The position numbers and the translations under genes are program-made. A stretch of 64,000 nucleotides of DNA from an uncultured Parabacteroides sp. (lineage in GTDB: Bacteria; Bacteroidota; Bacteroidia; Bacteroidales; Tannerellaceae), in assembly GCA_949296075.1 (NCBI GenBank), contig CASFNG010000009.1:1-64000 (forward strand), read 5' to 3'. Position 1 is the stretch's first letter. Each line of letters starts with the position of its first letter. This document shows positions 39,617 to 49,161 of this stretch, piece after piece. The notes under the pieces are model-generated. The model did not search any database, was not told the DNA's origin, and saw only the letters and a list, made by a program, of their open reading frames with translations.

Positions 39617-40321
39617 ATGCGAGCTTCTCTTTTCCTCATACCGGTTACCTTGGGCGATACGGAACATCGTCGGGTTTTGCCGGAGTACAACCGCGACGTG
39701 ATCCTCTCTATCCGTCATTTTATCGTGGAGAACGTACGCACGGCGCGCCGCTTCCTGAAGAAGGTGGAGCCGGGGATCGTGATCGATGAGTTGACTTTTT
39801 ACGAGCTGAACAAGCATACCTCCCCGGAACAGGTGGCGGGCTATCTGGCTCCCTTGGAGCGGGGCGAGAGCGTGGGGGTGATCTCGGAGGCGGGATGCCC
39901 GGCGGTAGCGGATCCGGGGGCCGACGTGGTGGCGATCGCCCAGCGGAAAAACCTGCCGGTCGTCCCCTTGGTGGGGCCATCCTCGATATTGCTTTCGGTG
40001 ATGGGCTCGGGGTTCAACGGGCAGAGCTTCGCGTTTCACGGGTATCTGCCGATCGAGGCCGCGGCGCGTACCAACATGATCAAGAAGTTGGAGGGGAGGA
40101 TTTATTCAGAGGATCAGACGCAGCTGTTTATCGAGACCCCATATCGCAACAATAAGTTGGCGGAGGAGCTGATCCGTGTTTGTCGCCCTTCCACGCGACT
40201 CTGCATCGCTTCCAATCTTACTTGCGAGGATGAGTATATCCATACTCGCCCGGTCAAGGAATGGGCGGGCAAATTGCCCGATTTGGGGAAGAAACCGACG
40301 ATTTTCCTGATTTATAAATAA
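39617..40321 (+). CDS. RsmI-like SAM-dependent methyltransferase (tetrapyrrole methylase fold)
   Basis: 234 aa with the fold of 16S rRNA C1402 2'-O-methyltransferase RsmI. The motif [15 protein letters not shown] (about 89-103) binds SAM and [17 protein letters not shown] is conserved. It is shorter than E. coli RsmI and has the variant N-terminus [10 protein letters not shown] typical of the Bacteroidetes group, so the exact target is less certain. Its stop codon overlaps the next start (TAATG at 40319), suggesting coupled translation. Confidence 0.88.
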   Translation: MRASLFLIPVTLGDTEHRRVLPEYNRDVILSIRHFIVENVRTARRFLKKVEPGIVIDELTFYELNKHTSPEQVAGYLAPLERGESVGVISEAGCPAVADPGADVVAIAQRKNLPVVPLVGPSSILLSVMGSGFNGQSFAFHGYLPIEAAARTNMIKKLEGRIYSEDQTQLFIETPYRNNKLAEELIRVCRPSTRLCIASNLTCEDEYIHTRPVKEWAGKLPDLGKKPTIFLIYK

Positions 40322-40908
40322 TGGAACCGGAGATGAGAAACTACCAAGCGCATGAGACGGCCGTGATCGATCCCGGCTGCGTGATCGGGGAGGATACCCG
40401 GATCTGGCATTTCTCGCACTTGATGGCGGGGTGTGTCATCGGCAGGGGATGCGTCATCGGCCAGAACGTGATGATCGCCTCCGGCGTGGTATTGGGCGAT
40501 CGCGTGAAGGTGCAGAACAACGTGTCGGTCTATACCGGCGTGACTTGCGAGGATGAGGTGTTCTTAGGCCCGAGTTGCGTCTTTACGAACGTGATCAACC
40601 CGCGGAGCGCGATTCCCCGGAAAGACCAGTTTCGCCCGACCCTTGTGGAGCGAGGAGCCTCTATCGGCGCGAACGCCACGATTGTCTGCGGGCATACCAT
40701 CGGGCGCTATGCCTTGATAGGGGCGGGGGCGGTGGTGACCCGCGACGTGCCTCCTTATGCCTTGGTGGTAGGGAATCCCTCGCGGCAGATCGGCTGGGTA
40801 AGCGCCTACGGGCATCGCTTGTGTTTTGATGCCGAGGGATATGCCATTTGCCCGGAGAGCGGGAAGCGTTACCGGCTGGAGGGCGGCCGGGTGTCGGAGG
40901 TGGATTGA
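40321..40908 (+). CDS. Left-handed beta-helix acyltransferase (WbpD/WlbB-like)
   Basis: A 195-aa hexapeptide-repeat protein. The repeats ([31 protein letters not shown], then the loop [17 protein letters not shown]) match enzymes that N-acetylate UDP-3-amino sugars for polysaccharide or lipopolysaccharide synthesis. The short C-terminal tail contains [10 protein letters not shown]. No other sugar genes are adjacent, so the pathway role is an inference. The start overlaps the upstream stop by 1 nt. An ATG four codons in (40333) is an alternative. Confidence 0.82.
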   Translation: MEPEMRNYQAHETAVIDPGCVIGEDTRIWHFSHLMAGCVIGRGCVIGQNVMIASGVVLGDRVKVQNNVSVYTGVTCEDEVFLGPSCVFTNVINPRSAIPRKDQFRPTLVERGASIGANATIVCGHTIGRYALIGAGAVVTRDVPPYALVVGNPSRQIGWVSAYGHRLCFDAEGYAICPESGKRYRLEGGRVSEVD

Positions 40909-40910
40909 GT

Positions 40911-40980
40911 GATGGCTCTTCCCGGAGCTCTCTTTTCGCGGTTTAAGACTCTCCTTTTTCGCCCGGAATGCCTATCTTCG
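40911..40980. repeat. Possible array of about 22-nt units (locus 6)
   Basis: Core-like segments TCTTCCCGGAGC, TTTTCGCGG, TTTTTCGCCCGGAA and TTCGCGG recur with T-runs at 40933, 40955 and 40977, exactly 22 nt apart. The last unit coincides with the TATCTTCG -7 box (40973-40980) for the MATE gene. Similarity to other loci is weak. Confidence 0.3.
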
Positions 40981-41018
40981 CGGCAGGTTATCTGATTTAT
41001 TTTTCGCATCATATAGTT

Positions 41019-42392
41019 ATGGCAAATTCGAGGGAAATGACAGCGGGACCCATATTCCCGCTTATCTTCAGCTTCACGATGCCGTTGTTGCTCGGTAATT
41101 TGCTCCAGCAGACCTACTCTTTGATCGATGCCGCCATCGTGGGGAAATTTTTAGGCATCAACTCGTTGGCCTCCGTTGGAGCCAGTACTTCGGTCATCTT
41201 CCTGATCTTGGGGTTTTGTAACGGCTGTTGCGCCGGGTTCGGCATACCGGTCGCGCAGAAGTTTGGCGCGAGGGATTACGCTACCATGCGGCGTTACGTA
41301 TCGGTGGGGCTTCAGTTGGCCGCGGTCATGTCGGTGGTGATCGCCGCCATATCCGGTTATTTCTGCCGCGACATCTTGCGGGGGATGCAAACCCCCGAGG
41401 CGATTTTCGAGGAGGCGTACATCTATTTGTTTGTTACCTTTATAGGAATCCCCTGTACCTTCTTCTACAATCTGCTGTCGAGCGTCATGCGAGCGTTGGG
41501 GGATAGCCGTACCCCGTTCTGGTTCCTGCTCTTCTCTACCGTGTTGAATGTCTTTCTCGACCTGTTTTGTATCCTGGTCTTGGGCTGGGGCGTGATGGGA
41601 GCGGCGATAGCGACGGTCTTCTCCCAAGGACTTTCTGCTGTCCTTTGCTTCGTATATATGCGGCGGAGGTTCCCGATCCTGCGGTTTACCTCCGCGGATG
41701 AGCATCGGTTTGACACCGGTTTGGCGCGGACTTTGCTGGCGATGGGTGTCCCGATGGGTTTACAGTTCTCCATTACCGCTATTGGAAGTATTATGCTTCA
41801 GGGCGCTAACAACGCCTTGGGGACGGCTTGCGTGGCGGCGTTTACCTCGGCGATGCGTATCAAGATGTGTTTTATCTGCGCTTTCGAGAGCTTAGGTATC
41901 GCGATGGCTACCTATTGTGGGCAGAACTATGGCGCGGGCAGGCCTGACCGTATTTGGCAAGGCATCAAGGTGAGCGTCAAGATGATGGTGACTTACGCTG
42001 CCTTTACTTGGGTGGTCTTGATGATAGGCTCCCGCTGGTTAGCGTTATTGTTCGTGTCGCCTACGGAGATCGAGATACTGGATTATACGGAACAATTCTT
42101 GCATATTTCTTGTTGTTTCTTCCCGGCCGTAGGACTTCTGTGTATCCTCCGCTATGCGATACAGGGAGTCGGGTTCAGCAACTTGGCGATGCTCTCGGGG
42201 GTATCCGAGATGATCGCCCGGGTATTGGTGAGTCTTTTCGCGGTGCCGGCCTTTGGGTTCCTTGGGGTTTGCTTCGGTGACCCATTGGCTTGGATCGCGG
42301 CGGATCTCTTCTTGGTGCCCGCGTTCGGGTATGTATATAAAAAGATAAAGAAAAGACTTGGTTATGAGGAAGCGTCGGTGCCCGCAGTGTGA
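41019..42392 (+). CDS. MATE-family efflux transporter
   Basis: A 457-aa inner-membrane antiporter with about 12 helices in two homologous bundles (N-terminal PLLLGNLLQQTYSLIDAAIVG, quoted here as PLLLGNLLQQTYSLIDAA). It exports organic cations or drugs using a Na+ or H+ gradient; the substrate is unknown. The longer frame from 40968 would start upstream of a TATCTTCG promoter box (40973-40980), so ATG 41019 is chosen. Its 3' end overlaps a small zinc-ribbon gene by 29 nt. Confidence 0.93.
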   Translation: MANSREMTAGPIFPLIFSFTMPLLLGNLLQQTYSLIDAAIVGKFLGINSLASVGASTSVIFLILGFCNGCCAGFGIPVAQKFGARDYATMRRYVSVGLQLAAVMSVVIAAISGYFCRDILRGMQTPEAIFEEAYIYLFVTFIGIPCTFFYNLLSSVMRALGDSRTPFWFLLFSTVLNVFLDLFCILVLGWGVMGAAIATVFSQGLSAVLCFVYMRRRFPILRFTSADEHRFDTGLARTLLAMGVPMGLQFSITAIGSIMLQGANNALGTACVAAFTSAMRIKMCFICAFESLGIAMATYCGQNYGAGRPDRIWQGIKVSVKMMVTYAAFTWVVLMIGSRWLALLFVSPTEIEILDYTEQFLHISCCFFPAVGLLCILRYAIQGVGFSNLAMLSGVSEMIARVLVSLFAVPAFGFLGVCFGDPLAWIAADLFLVPAFGYVYKKIKKRLGYEEASVPAV

Positions 42393-42564
42393 GATCCCTT
42401 CTTTCTATGTAAAGAATGAGAAGGGCGAACGTCTGTTGGTATATGTATATGAGGATGGTGTGGTGAGGCCGAAAGATCCTGAGGCGGATACGGCGGGATT
42501 TGATTTGACGGAGGTGTTCTGCTTAGGATGCTCGTGGCATGGATCTCCTAAGCGATGCCGCTAA
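42364..42564 (+). CDS. Small zinc-ribbon protein, function unknown
   Basis: A 66-aa protein with two CxxC knuckles (CPQC at 6-9 and CLGC near residues 55-58), which probably bind one zinc. It is charged and soluble with no signal. The ATG at 42364 lies inside the end of the MATE gene and is preferred to the in-frame TTG two codons earlier. Overlap with the MATE gene suggests coupled translation. I do not recognise a named family. Confidence 0.7.
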   Translation: MRKRRCPQCEIPSFYVKNEKGERLLVYVYEDGVVRPKDPEADTAGFDLTEVFCLGCSWHGSPKRCR

Positions 42565-42568
42565 ACCG

Positions 42569-44215
42569 TTATTCGTCTTCGATCGTGAAGGGCGGTTCTG
42601 AGTGGATCTCGATCCATTCGTCGCTGGAAGGATGCCGGAAGGCGAGCGTTTCCGCATGGAGGTAGAGCCGTTTCGCCTCGCGTCCGTAGAGTGTATCGCC
42701 GAGGATCGGACAATGCAAACCGTCCGGGTGGGCGGCGTGTACCCGTAACTGGTGTGTACGTCCCGTGTAAGGATAGAGCTCGATCAAGGTCTTCCCGTTG
42801 GATCGTTCGCGTACATGGTAGCGAGTGATAGCAGGTTTACCGTATCGCTCGCTTACGATCTGCCTCGGCCTGTCCAAAGGATCCGGGCATAAAGGCAGCC
42901 GGATCATGCCATCATTCGTCTCGACGACGCCATCCAACAGGGCGATGTATCGTTTCCGGATCGTTCGTTCCTCGAACTGTTTTTGTAGGTGCAGGTAAGC
43001 CTCTTTGCTCTTGGCGGCGAGCAGCAATCCGGAGGTCGCCATGTCCAGCCGATGCACGAGGATCGGCCCGGAAATCCCCGGGTAGCGGGCTCGCAATCGT
43101 TGATCTACCGAATCTATTTCCTCCTTGCCGGGCACGGAGAGCATTCCCGCGGGTTTGTCGATCACGACAACCGCGTTATCCTCGTATAGGATCTTCAGTT
43201 CCGTATTCGCGTGCGAATTGATAGATAAAAGATTCTCCTCTACCTCCAATCCTTGCAGCATATACCGGAGGATAGGTCCGCACTTTCCTTGGCAGGCGGG
43301 ATAGAAATAGCCATGATGCCGGATCTCGGTCTTGGGGGATTCTCCCCACCAAAACTCAGCCATCGCGACAGGTTGGAGCTGATGCTGGAAGGCGTATTGC
43401 AAAAGTTTGGGCGCCGCGCATTCGCCCGCTCCGGCGGGAGGCTCCCCTTGTGGGGTGGGAGCGAAAAGCTCAAGGAGATCTTTTTCTTCCCCTCGCCCGT
43501 TCAATATTCTGAATCGCTCGAAGATCTGGTGCTGAAGCGCGGCGGAACGAGATTTTCGTTCCTGCTTGAGTCGCTCGATCTCGGTCGTGAATCGCTCGAC
43601 GGCCGCCTCCTTTTCGGCGATTCCCTCTCGGAGAGCCCGTTCCAATCGTTTATATTCCGCTTTTTGGTACTGGCTTTCCCGGATGAGGAGTGCGTTCTCT
43701 TGCTCGTTAAAGGAGAGATCCTGGCGGCGAAGTCGCCGGTGCTCTTTCGCTTGCCTGAGCCGTTCTTTCGCCTCGGTGCTTGTCTGCTGGGCGAGAGAGG
43801 ATGCCTCTCGCCGCTCTTGGAGGGCGTGCCGGTAATCCGGGCTGCCTTGGATTGCCTCGATCCGCTGGTTGATTTGAGAGATTTGTCGCTCCTCGACCCG
43901 GAAAAATCCCTCCGGGTCAGACAGGTCATAGACGGGCGGGACGAAAAAGTCGTGCTGGCTCTTCCCCGCCAAGTTCCCCGAGAAGGCGGCAAGGTAGCCG
44001 ATCGTTCCGTTGTCCCTGCGGACGATCAATACGCCAAACATCTTCCCTTTCCGTAATTCCTCCGCCCATTCCTTTCGTTCACGCAGATAAGCCTGCGTCT
44101 CCTCTGCCGCCAATACGCACAATGGATGCGGCGTATAGTGAAAAGGATACGTGAACTTCGCGGGTAGGGGGATGGATTCGATAGAATGGACGAACGTATG
44201 TACCTTATGCCCCAT
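42569..44215 (-). CDS. RluA-family pseudouridine synthase with N-terminal coiled-coil extension
   Basis: 548 aa from the chosen start. The C-terminal third (about residues 330-540) is a pseudouridine synthase with catalytic aspartate in HRLDMATSG (about 391), plus KPAGMLSVPG and YTGRTHQLRVH. The N-terminal part has a conserved leader (ESIPLPAKFTYPFHYTPHPLC) followed by a charged coiled coil (about 120-240) that could mediate substrate or partner binding. The start used (44215) overlaps the stop of the upstream GH43 gene as TGATG; the frame also has an ATG seven codons earlier. It probably modifies rRNA or tRNA. Confidence 0.9.
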   Translation of the reverse strand: MGHKVHTFVHSIESIPLPAKFTYPFHYTPHPLCVLAAEETQAYLRERKEWAEELRKGKMFGVLIVRRDNGTIGYLAAFSGNLAGKSQHDFFVPPVYDLSDPEGFFRVEERQISQINQRIEAIQGSPDYRHALQERREASSLAQQTSTEAKERLRQAKEHRRLRRQDLSFNEQENALLIRESQYQKAEYKRLERALREGIAEKEAAVERFTTEIERLKQERKSRSAALQHQIFERFRILNGRGEEKDLLELFAPTPQGEPPAGAGECAAPKLLQYAFQHQLQPVAMAEFWWGESPKTEIRHHGYFYPACQGKCGPILRYMLQGLEVEENLLSINSHANTELKILYEDNAVVVIDKPAGMLSVPGKEEIDSVDQRLRARYPGISGPILVHRLDMATSGLLLAAKSKEAYLHLQKQFEERTIRKRYIALLDGVVETNDGMIRLPLCPDPLDRPRQIVSERYGKPAITRYHVRERSNGKTLIELYPYTGRTHQLRVHAAHPDGLHCPILGDTLYGREAKRLYLHAETLAFRHPSSDEWIEIHSEPPFTIEDE

Positions 44216-45750
44216 CAATCGTTCCTTAAAAAGCAATATTCAAATAAAGCACTCTCGTTACCTTCTTGATACAAACCCGGGCGGGAGATGCGATCCCAAC
44301 GGGTGAGTGCACGTAGCTCGTCGGCGGGAAGGCCACTGCCAGCCAGCTCATTCCAGCGTTCCCCGTCTGCGCTCCAGAAAAAGGCGGTTCGCGTGCCGTC
44401 CGTCACCTTCATGCGCATATAGATAGCCGGGGCTGATGCGGGAGCTTCCGCCAGCAGATGCTCTTCCCCTTCCATGACATATTTCAGGGAGATCCGGTTG
44501 TCTTTCCACCCCATCGTAATTAGGTTGCGTGCGTCGCCATATAGCGTGATCCCCTTCCAGCTCTCGTTCTTGCTGACGATGGCGGTCTCTATCGTATAGT
44601 CAGGCGAGGTGGGGCGAAGGCAGAGAGCAGCTCCCGTCTTCACCTCCGGCTTCGGGTTGCCGGATAAGGCCAGCTTTCCCTCCTTGATTGAGGCCGATAC
44701 TTCCGAGAAGGGATAATTCCAGCTCCATTCCGGGCGCAAGGATTCTCCATCGAAACGATCGAAAAAGTCGGGGATAGGCTCTTGTACGGACTCGGCGAAC
44801 GGCATCGGCTGGGATAGGCTCGCGTATTCGCCTGTCACGAAGTGAGGCCAAAGATCTTTTTCCATGCGGATCTCTTGCAAAAAGGGTTGCCGTCCTTCGT
44901 AAAAACCATGACCAGCTTTATAAGCATGGCAGAGGTAGTACATCCTGCCATCCGGGGAAGTCGTGAGCGTACCATGTCCGATAGAGAGTATATCCCTGCT
45001 GCCGTGCAGGATAGGGTTCCCCTCGTATTTCTCGTACGGCCCCTCTAATTTCCGGGACCGGGCCACGGATACGGCGTAATCGCTTTGGGGTCCGCAACAG
45101 CCCCTGACGGAGTAGAGGAGATAGTAGTAGCCACCTTGCTTGAACCAATGCTGCCCTTCCATACCTTGGCGCTCGTCGTCGCGTAGCAAGCTGAACGGCT
45201 CTCCGTCTAAGCGGAGGCCATCATCGGTCAATCGGCAGGCCAACAGCTCGATAGGCCGGTCATCCAGTCCATAAGCCTTCCAGCTGATGTACAACTTCCC
45301 TTGGTCCTCAAGGATAAACGCGTCGATCGCTTCCGACCCGAACTCCACCACCGGGCCATAATCCTTGAACTTTCCCGTGGGAGAGTCCGCCACGGCGACG
45401 CCTATACAGGAAATATTGTCGGATTCCTTGCGAGCCGTATAATAAACATAGACTTTCCCGTTATGATAGAACCACTCCGGAGCCCAAAAAGACGATTTCG
45501 CCCATGTTGGTTTTTGATCGAACAGGTGCCCGACCGGTCGCCAGTTCACGAGATCCGTGGAGGAGAAAACCGGATAGTAAGGCGCCCATTCCGAGGAGGT
45601 ACCGGTAGCGTAATAAGTTTGCCCGATCCTGAGGATAGAGGGATCCGCCACATCTCCCCGGATGACGGGGTTGGTGAAATAAGACTCCTGTTGGGCTTTC
45701 CCCGCGACACCTGCGGCGGCGCAAAGGAGTAGAGTTAGGATTGTTCGCAT
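44215..45750 (-). CDS. Glycoside hydrolase family 43 protein
   Basis: 511 aa with a signal peptide (ending VAGKAQ, about 20). The five-bladed propeller shows the GH43 catalytic triad: base D36 (DVADPSI), D143 (AIDAFILED) and general acid E198 (MEGQHW). A C-terminal beta-sandwich (about 335-510) follows. It probably releases arabinose or xylose from plant glycans; the specificity is not predictable. No SusC/SusD pair is adjacent, so it is not part of a visible polysaccharide utilisation locus. It overlaps the RluA-family start by 1 nt. Confidence 0.9.
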   Translation of the reverse strand: MRTILTLLLCAAAGVAGKAQQESYFTNPVIRGDVADPSILRIGQTYYATGTSSEWAPYYPVFSSTDLVNWRPVGHLFDQKPTWAKSSFWAPEWFYHNGKVYVYYTARKESDNISCIGVAVADSPTGKFKDYGPVVEFGSEAIDAFILEDQGKLYISWKAYGLDDRPIELLACRLTDDGLRLDGEPFSLLRDDERQGMEGQHWFKQGGYYYLLYSVRGCCGPQSDYAVSVARSRKLEGPYEKYEGNPILHGSRDILSIGHGTLTTSPDGRMYYLCHAYKAGHGFYEGRQPFLQEIRMEKDLWPHFVTGEYASLSQPMPFAESVQEPIPDFFDRFDGESLRPEWSWNYPFSEVSASIKEGKLALSGNPKPEVKTGAALCLRPTSPDYTIETAIVSKNESWKGITLYGDARNLITMGWKDNRISLKYVMEGEEHLLAEAPASAPAIYMRMKVTDGTRTAFFWSADGERWNELAGSGLPADELRALTRWDRISRPGLYQEGNESALFEYCFLRND

Positions 45751-45774
45751 GGTTGATGGTTGTTGTATGAAAGT

Positions 45775-45818
45775 AAAAAGCTGTCCGAGGTAAACGAAGA
45801 GGTTACTTCGGGCAGCTT
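45775..45818 (-). terminator. Terminator of nadC
   Basis: AAGCTGTCCGAGGTAA (45778-45793) pairs with TTACTTCGGGCAGCTT (45803-45818) with two G-U pairs. On the minus strand the stem is followed by a T-run (As at 45775-45779). It separates the DUF4783-nadC transcript from GH43. Confidence 0.85.
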
Positions 45819-45839
45819 GTCTCGTGTTTGTAAAATAAG

Positions 45840-46679
45840 TTAGCAGGCTTTGAAGCTCATGTCCAAGCTCTTTACGGAATGCGTCAGCGCACCGACAGAA
45901 ATGAAGTCAACGCCACATTCCGCATAATCGCGCAGGGTGTCGAACGTGATGCCACCGGAGGACTCCACCTCGTACCGCCCGTTGATCCGGCGGACAGCCT
46001 CTTTCGTGTTATCGATGTCGAAGTTGTCCAGCATGATACGATCCACTCCGCCTATTCGCAGCACCTGTTCCAGTTCATCCAGGTTACGGACCTCAATCTC
46101 GATCTTCAAGTTCTTGCCCTTCTCCTTGAGGTAATTCTTGGCTCTCGTGATCGCTTGCTCGATCCCTCCGGCGAAATCCACATGATTATCCTTGAGCAGG
46201 ATCATATCGAACAGGCCGATCCGGTGATTCATACCACCTCCTATACGAACCGCCTCCTTCTCCAGCATACGCATACCCGGAGTTGTTTTCCGGGTGTCTA
46301 ACACGTGTGTCTTGGTTCCCTCCAAGGCTTTCGCGTACTTGCGGGTTGTTGTGGCGATTCCGCTCATGCGTTGCATGACGTTCAGCATCAAACGCTCGGT
46401 TTGCAGCAGAGATTGTATCTTTCCCTCTACCACGAACGCGATGTCTCCCTTCTTGACTTCCGAGCCATCCGGGATGAACACGGTCATTTTTAAGGTCGGA
46501 TCGAAATCTTGGAAGATACGTCGCGCGATTTCCACGCCGGCCAATACGCCATTCTCCTTAATGATGAGCTGGCTTTTCCCCATCGCTGTCTCAGGAATAC
46601 AGCACAAGGTCGTATGATCGCCGTCGCCTATATCCTCAGCGAACGCTAATTTGATTAAATCATCGATAAGCTTATCCAT
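45840..46679 (-). CDS. nadC: Nicotinate-nucleotide pyrophosphorylase (carboxylating)
   Basis: A 279-aa quinolinate phosphoribosyltransferase of NAD synthesis. Signatures are LAFAEDIGDGDHTT, TRKTTPGMRMLEKEAV and LKDNHV with the downstream active-site residues, and the C-terminal ESSGGITFDT phosphate loop. It begins 2 nt after the DUF4783 stop codon, so the two are tightly coupled. nadA and nadB are not in the window. Confidence 0.97.
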   Translation of the reverse strand: MDKLIDDLIKLAFAEDIGDGDHTTLCCIPETAMGKSQLIIKENGVLAGVEIARRIFQDFDPTLKMTVFIPDGSEVKKGDIAFVVEGKIQSLLQTERLMLNVMQRMSGIATTTRKYAKALEGTKTHVLDTRKTTPGMRMLEKEAVRIGGGMNHRIGLFDMILLKDNHVDFAGGIEQAITRAKNYLKEKGKNLKIEIEVRNLDELEQVLRIGGVDRIMLDNFDIDNTKEAVRRINGRYEVESSGGITFDTLRDYAECGVDFISVGALTHSVKSLDMSFKAC

Positions 46680-46681
46680 AT

Positions 46682-47053
46682 TTATTCTATTCTGATTGAT
46701 TGAATGATCGCGGTGTCTCCCTCGGCACGATAGGTGATATTCACCCGATATTCGCCGGAAGCGGTGGACAATTTGCCGACGAGGAACCCGCTTTCCTTCT
46801 TGTTCGCGTGATGAACTACCGAGAAACCGGCGGGTTTGTTGGCCTGAAAGAATGACGACAATGTGGCGACAGCCTCTTTCGCGTCGCAGGTCTTGGAGAC
46901 CTTGGGCAGAGCTACGTCCACCTCCTTGGCCATCGTTTGTTCCAATGTAGCGACGTTCCCCACCTTGAACGCGTTGGTGATGGGGGTAATATCAGCCGCT
47001 CGTGCGCAAACGAACCAGCCTATCAAGGCGAATGTCAATAAGAGTCGTTTCAT
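46682..47053 (-). CDS. DUF4783 family periplasmic protein
   Basis: 123 aa with a signal peptide (MKRLLLTFALIGWFVCARA, cleavage near 19-20) and an NTF2-like small domain (AITP... TYRAEGDTAIIQSIRIE at the C-terminus). The family is specific to Bacteroidetes and its function is unknown. The pairing with nadC is tight (2-nt gap). A TACCTTTG -7 box lies at 47091-47084 on the minus strand, 31 bp upstream. Confidence 0.85.
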   Translation of the reverse strand: MKRLLLTFALIGWFVCARAADITPITNAFKVGNVATLEQTMAKEVDVALPKVSKTCDAKEAVATLSSFFQANKPAGFSVVHHANKKESGFLVGKLSTASGEYRVNITYRAEGDTAIIQSIRIE

Positions 47054-47138
47054 AGACGTCCTTTATTTTGTGATGATGTGAGGCAAAGGTATGCATTTTT
47101 CTCGTATTTTAGCTTCCCGAATCTGTAAATGTAGGGAT

Positions 47139-47612
47139 ATGAAGATAGGACTGGTCGTGATCGGGAAGACCGATGCCCGTTATTTCGTGGAGGCGATAGA
47201 TGAGTATAGAAACCGTTTGGCGCATTACCTGCCGTTCGAGTTGGCGGTTCTCCCTGACGTGAAGAACGTGAAGAGCCTCTCGGAGGCGCAACAGAAAGAG
47301 AAAGAGGGAGAGTTGATCCTCAAGGCGCTACAACCAGGCGACTATTTGGTGCTGTTGGACGAGCGGGGAAAAGAGTATACCTCCATGCAATTCGCGGCCT
47401 ATATCGAGAAGAAGATGCATAATGTCCCCAAGCGATTGGTATTCGTGATAGGAGGGCCGTATGGTTTCGGCGAGGAGGTCTATAAGGCGGCTTCCGAGAA
47501 GATCTCGCTAAGTAAGATGACCTTTTCGCACCAGATGATCCGCTTGATTTTTATCGAACAGCTCTATCGGGCGATGACGATCCTGAACCATGAGCCGTAT
47601 CACCATGAGTAA
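47139..47612 (+). CDS. rlmH: 23S rRNA (pseudouridine1915-N3)-methyltransferase
   Basis: A 157-aa SPOUT methyltransferase acting on helix 69 of assembled 70S ribosomes. The chosen ATG gives the family length and N-terminus MKIGLVVIGK. The knot shows FVIGGPYGFGEEV (about 104-116), and the C-terminus has SLSKMTFSHQMIRLIFIEQLYRA followed by HEPYHHE (quoted as fragments). The longer frame from 47091 adds 16 residues absent from the family. It is divergent from DUF4783-nadC and ends at a bidirectional terminator. Confidence 0.96.
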   Translation: MKIGLVVIGKTDARYFVEAIDEYRNRLAHYLPFELAVLPDVKNVKSLSEAQQKEKEGELILKALQPGDYLVLLDERGKEYTSMQFAAYIEKKMHNVPKRLVFVIGGPYGFGEEVYKAASEKISLSKMTFSHQMIRLIFIEQLYRAMTILNHEPYHHE

Positions 47613-47620
47613 GGGTAAAG

Positions 47621-47667
47621 AACAGGGCTCACTTCCGATATGACATCGGGAGTGAGCCCTGTTTGTA
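47621..47667. terminator. Bidirectional terminator between rlmH and the SMR gene
   Basis: A 19-bp stem (47621-47639 with 47645-47663, one G-U pair) has a 5-nt loop, with T residues following on the plus strand and A residues preceding it. It serves the convergent rlmH and SMR genes. Confidence 0.88.
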
Positions 47668-47677
47668 TCCTCTCTTT

Positions 47678-47998
47678 TCAGTGAACCAACTTCAAGCCGA
47701 CCACGCCGATCAGGATCAGCGACAGAAACAGCAGCCGGGTGAGACTCGCGGAGTCGTGGAAGAACAGGATGCCTATGAGTACCGTCCCCACCGCCCCGAT
47801 CCCGGTCCAGATGACGTATGCCGTCCCGATCGGGATACTTTTCTGTGCCAAGTACAGGAAGTAACCGCTTAGCCCCATCGACAAGACAGCGAGGGTGATG
47901 AACCACACGAAGTGTTTCGGATAGGTATCCGCTAACTTGAAACCTAACGGCCAGCCTATCTCGAACAGTCCGGCTATAATCAGTAATAACCAAGCCAT
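47678..47998 (-). CDS. Small multidrug resistance transporter, guanidinium exporter (Gdx/SugE) type
   Basis: A 106-aa protein with four helices that dimerises in the inner membrane. E13 (proton/substrate coupling) and W16 are present, and the second-half motif YVIWTGIGAVGT matches the Gdx subtype, not polyaromatic-drug Qac exporters. It lies 12 nt downstream of aroC on the same strand and is probably co-transcribed. No guanidine riboswitch is visible before it. Confidence 0.85.
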   Translation of the reverse strand: MAWLLLIIAGLFEIGWPLGFKLADTYPKHFVWFITLAVLSMGLSGYFLYLAQKSIPIGTAYVIWTGIGAVGTVLIGILFFHDSASLTRLLFLSLILIGVVGLKLVH

Positions 47999-48010
47999 CT
48001 TATCCGCCGC

Positions 48011-49078
48011 TTATCTCGTCTTTTGGAGTAATAGATAATCCAGTATTGTCATGGCAGTCATGGCCTCCACGATGGGTACGGCACGGGGAAGCACGCAAGA
48101 GTCGTGCCGTCCGCGGGCTTTCAGGATCGTGTCCTCGCCTTGCATATTGACAGTCTCTTGATCCATCAGGATGGTGGCGACCGACTTAAACGCTACCCGG
48201 AAGTAAATATCCTGTCCGTTCGAGATCCCGCCTTGGATCCCCCCGGAATGATTCGTGCGTACGTTAATATGTCCGTTATCGTTGAAGAAACGGTCGTTGC
48301 GCTCGGAGCCGCGGTAAAGCGCGGCGTCGAAGCCATCGCCATACTCAAAGCCTTTCACGGCGTTGATCGTGAGCATCGCATGACCCAGCGCGGCGTGCAA
48401 TTTCCCGAACACCGGTTCGCCGAGGCCTACGGGAACCCCTTTAGCCACGCAGGTGATGATCCCGCCGATCGTGTCGCCTTTCCCCTTCATCTCAGCGATC
48501 AACTTCTCCATCTCCGCGGCTTTCTCCGGATCGGGGCAACGCACGGGATTCTCCTCCGTACGGCTCAGGTCGTAATCTTTGTAGCTACCCGCTAACTTGA
48601 TCGAACCCACTTGTGAGGTGTAAGCCTGGATTTGGATCCCATACTGGCGGAGGATCAATTTGGCGATCGCTCCCGCCACGCACCGGGCTATTGTCTCCCG
48701 TGCGGAAGAGCGCCCGCCACCGCGGGGATCGCGGATCCCATATTTCATCTGGTAGGTATAGTCGGCGTGCGAGGGGCGGTAAACCGTTTTCAGGTTCTCG
48801 TAGTCGGAAGAGTGCTGGTTCTTGTTCCATACGATGAAGCCGATCGGCGTGCCGGTCGTCTTTCCTTCGTAAATACCGGATAGAAACTGCACCTCGTCGT
48901 CCTCCTTACGCGGGGTGGTGATCCGGGATTGTCCCGGCTTGCGGCGGCTCAGCTCCCGTTGGATAAACTCCATGTCGAGTTCGATCCCGGGAGGGCAACC
49001 GTCGATCACGCCCCCGATCCCGGGGCCATGCGACTCCCCGAACGATGTTAATCGGTAGATATTCCCAAAAGTGTTCAT
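48011..49078 (-). CDS. aroC: Chorismate synthase
   Basis: A 355-aa FMN-dependent enzyme of the shikimate pathway converting EPSP to chorismate. Signatures are [18 protein letters not shown] (about 14-31), [22 protein letters not shown] and the C-terminal [13 protein letters not shown]. It probably heads a transcript with the Gdx-type exporter gene. The upstream 83-bp gap contains a 12-bp hairpin (49111-49139) without a strong T-run. Confidence 0.97.
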   Translation of the reverse strand: MNTFGNIYRLTSFGESHGPGIGGVIDGCPPGIELDMEFIQRELSRRKPGQSRITTPRKEDDEVQFLSGIYEGKTTGTPIGFIVWNKNQHSSDYENLKTVYRPSHADYTYQMKYGIRDPRGGGRSSARETIARCVAGAIAKLILRQYGIQIQAYTSQVGSIKLAGSYKDYDLSRTEENPVRCPDPEKAAEMEKLIAEMKGKGDTIGGIITCVAKGVPVGLGEPVFGKLHAALGHAMLTINAVKGFEYGDGFDAALYRGSERNDRFFNDNGHINVRTNHSGGIQGGISNGQDIYFRVAFKSVATILMDQETVNMQGEDTILKARGRHDSCVLPRAVPIVEAMTAMTILDYLLLQKTR

Positions 49079-49161
49079 CTGAAAGCGTTGACTATGTACG
49101 ACAATAAGTGTTGACGATCTCCGGGTGGGGGATCGTCAATCACATGTTATCTTCTCGCGGA

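Noticed and set aside
49111-49139. Terminator of the slyD-like gene
   Set aside because: A good 12-bp stem but no T-run on the minus strand, so read-through into aroC is equally possible.
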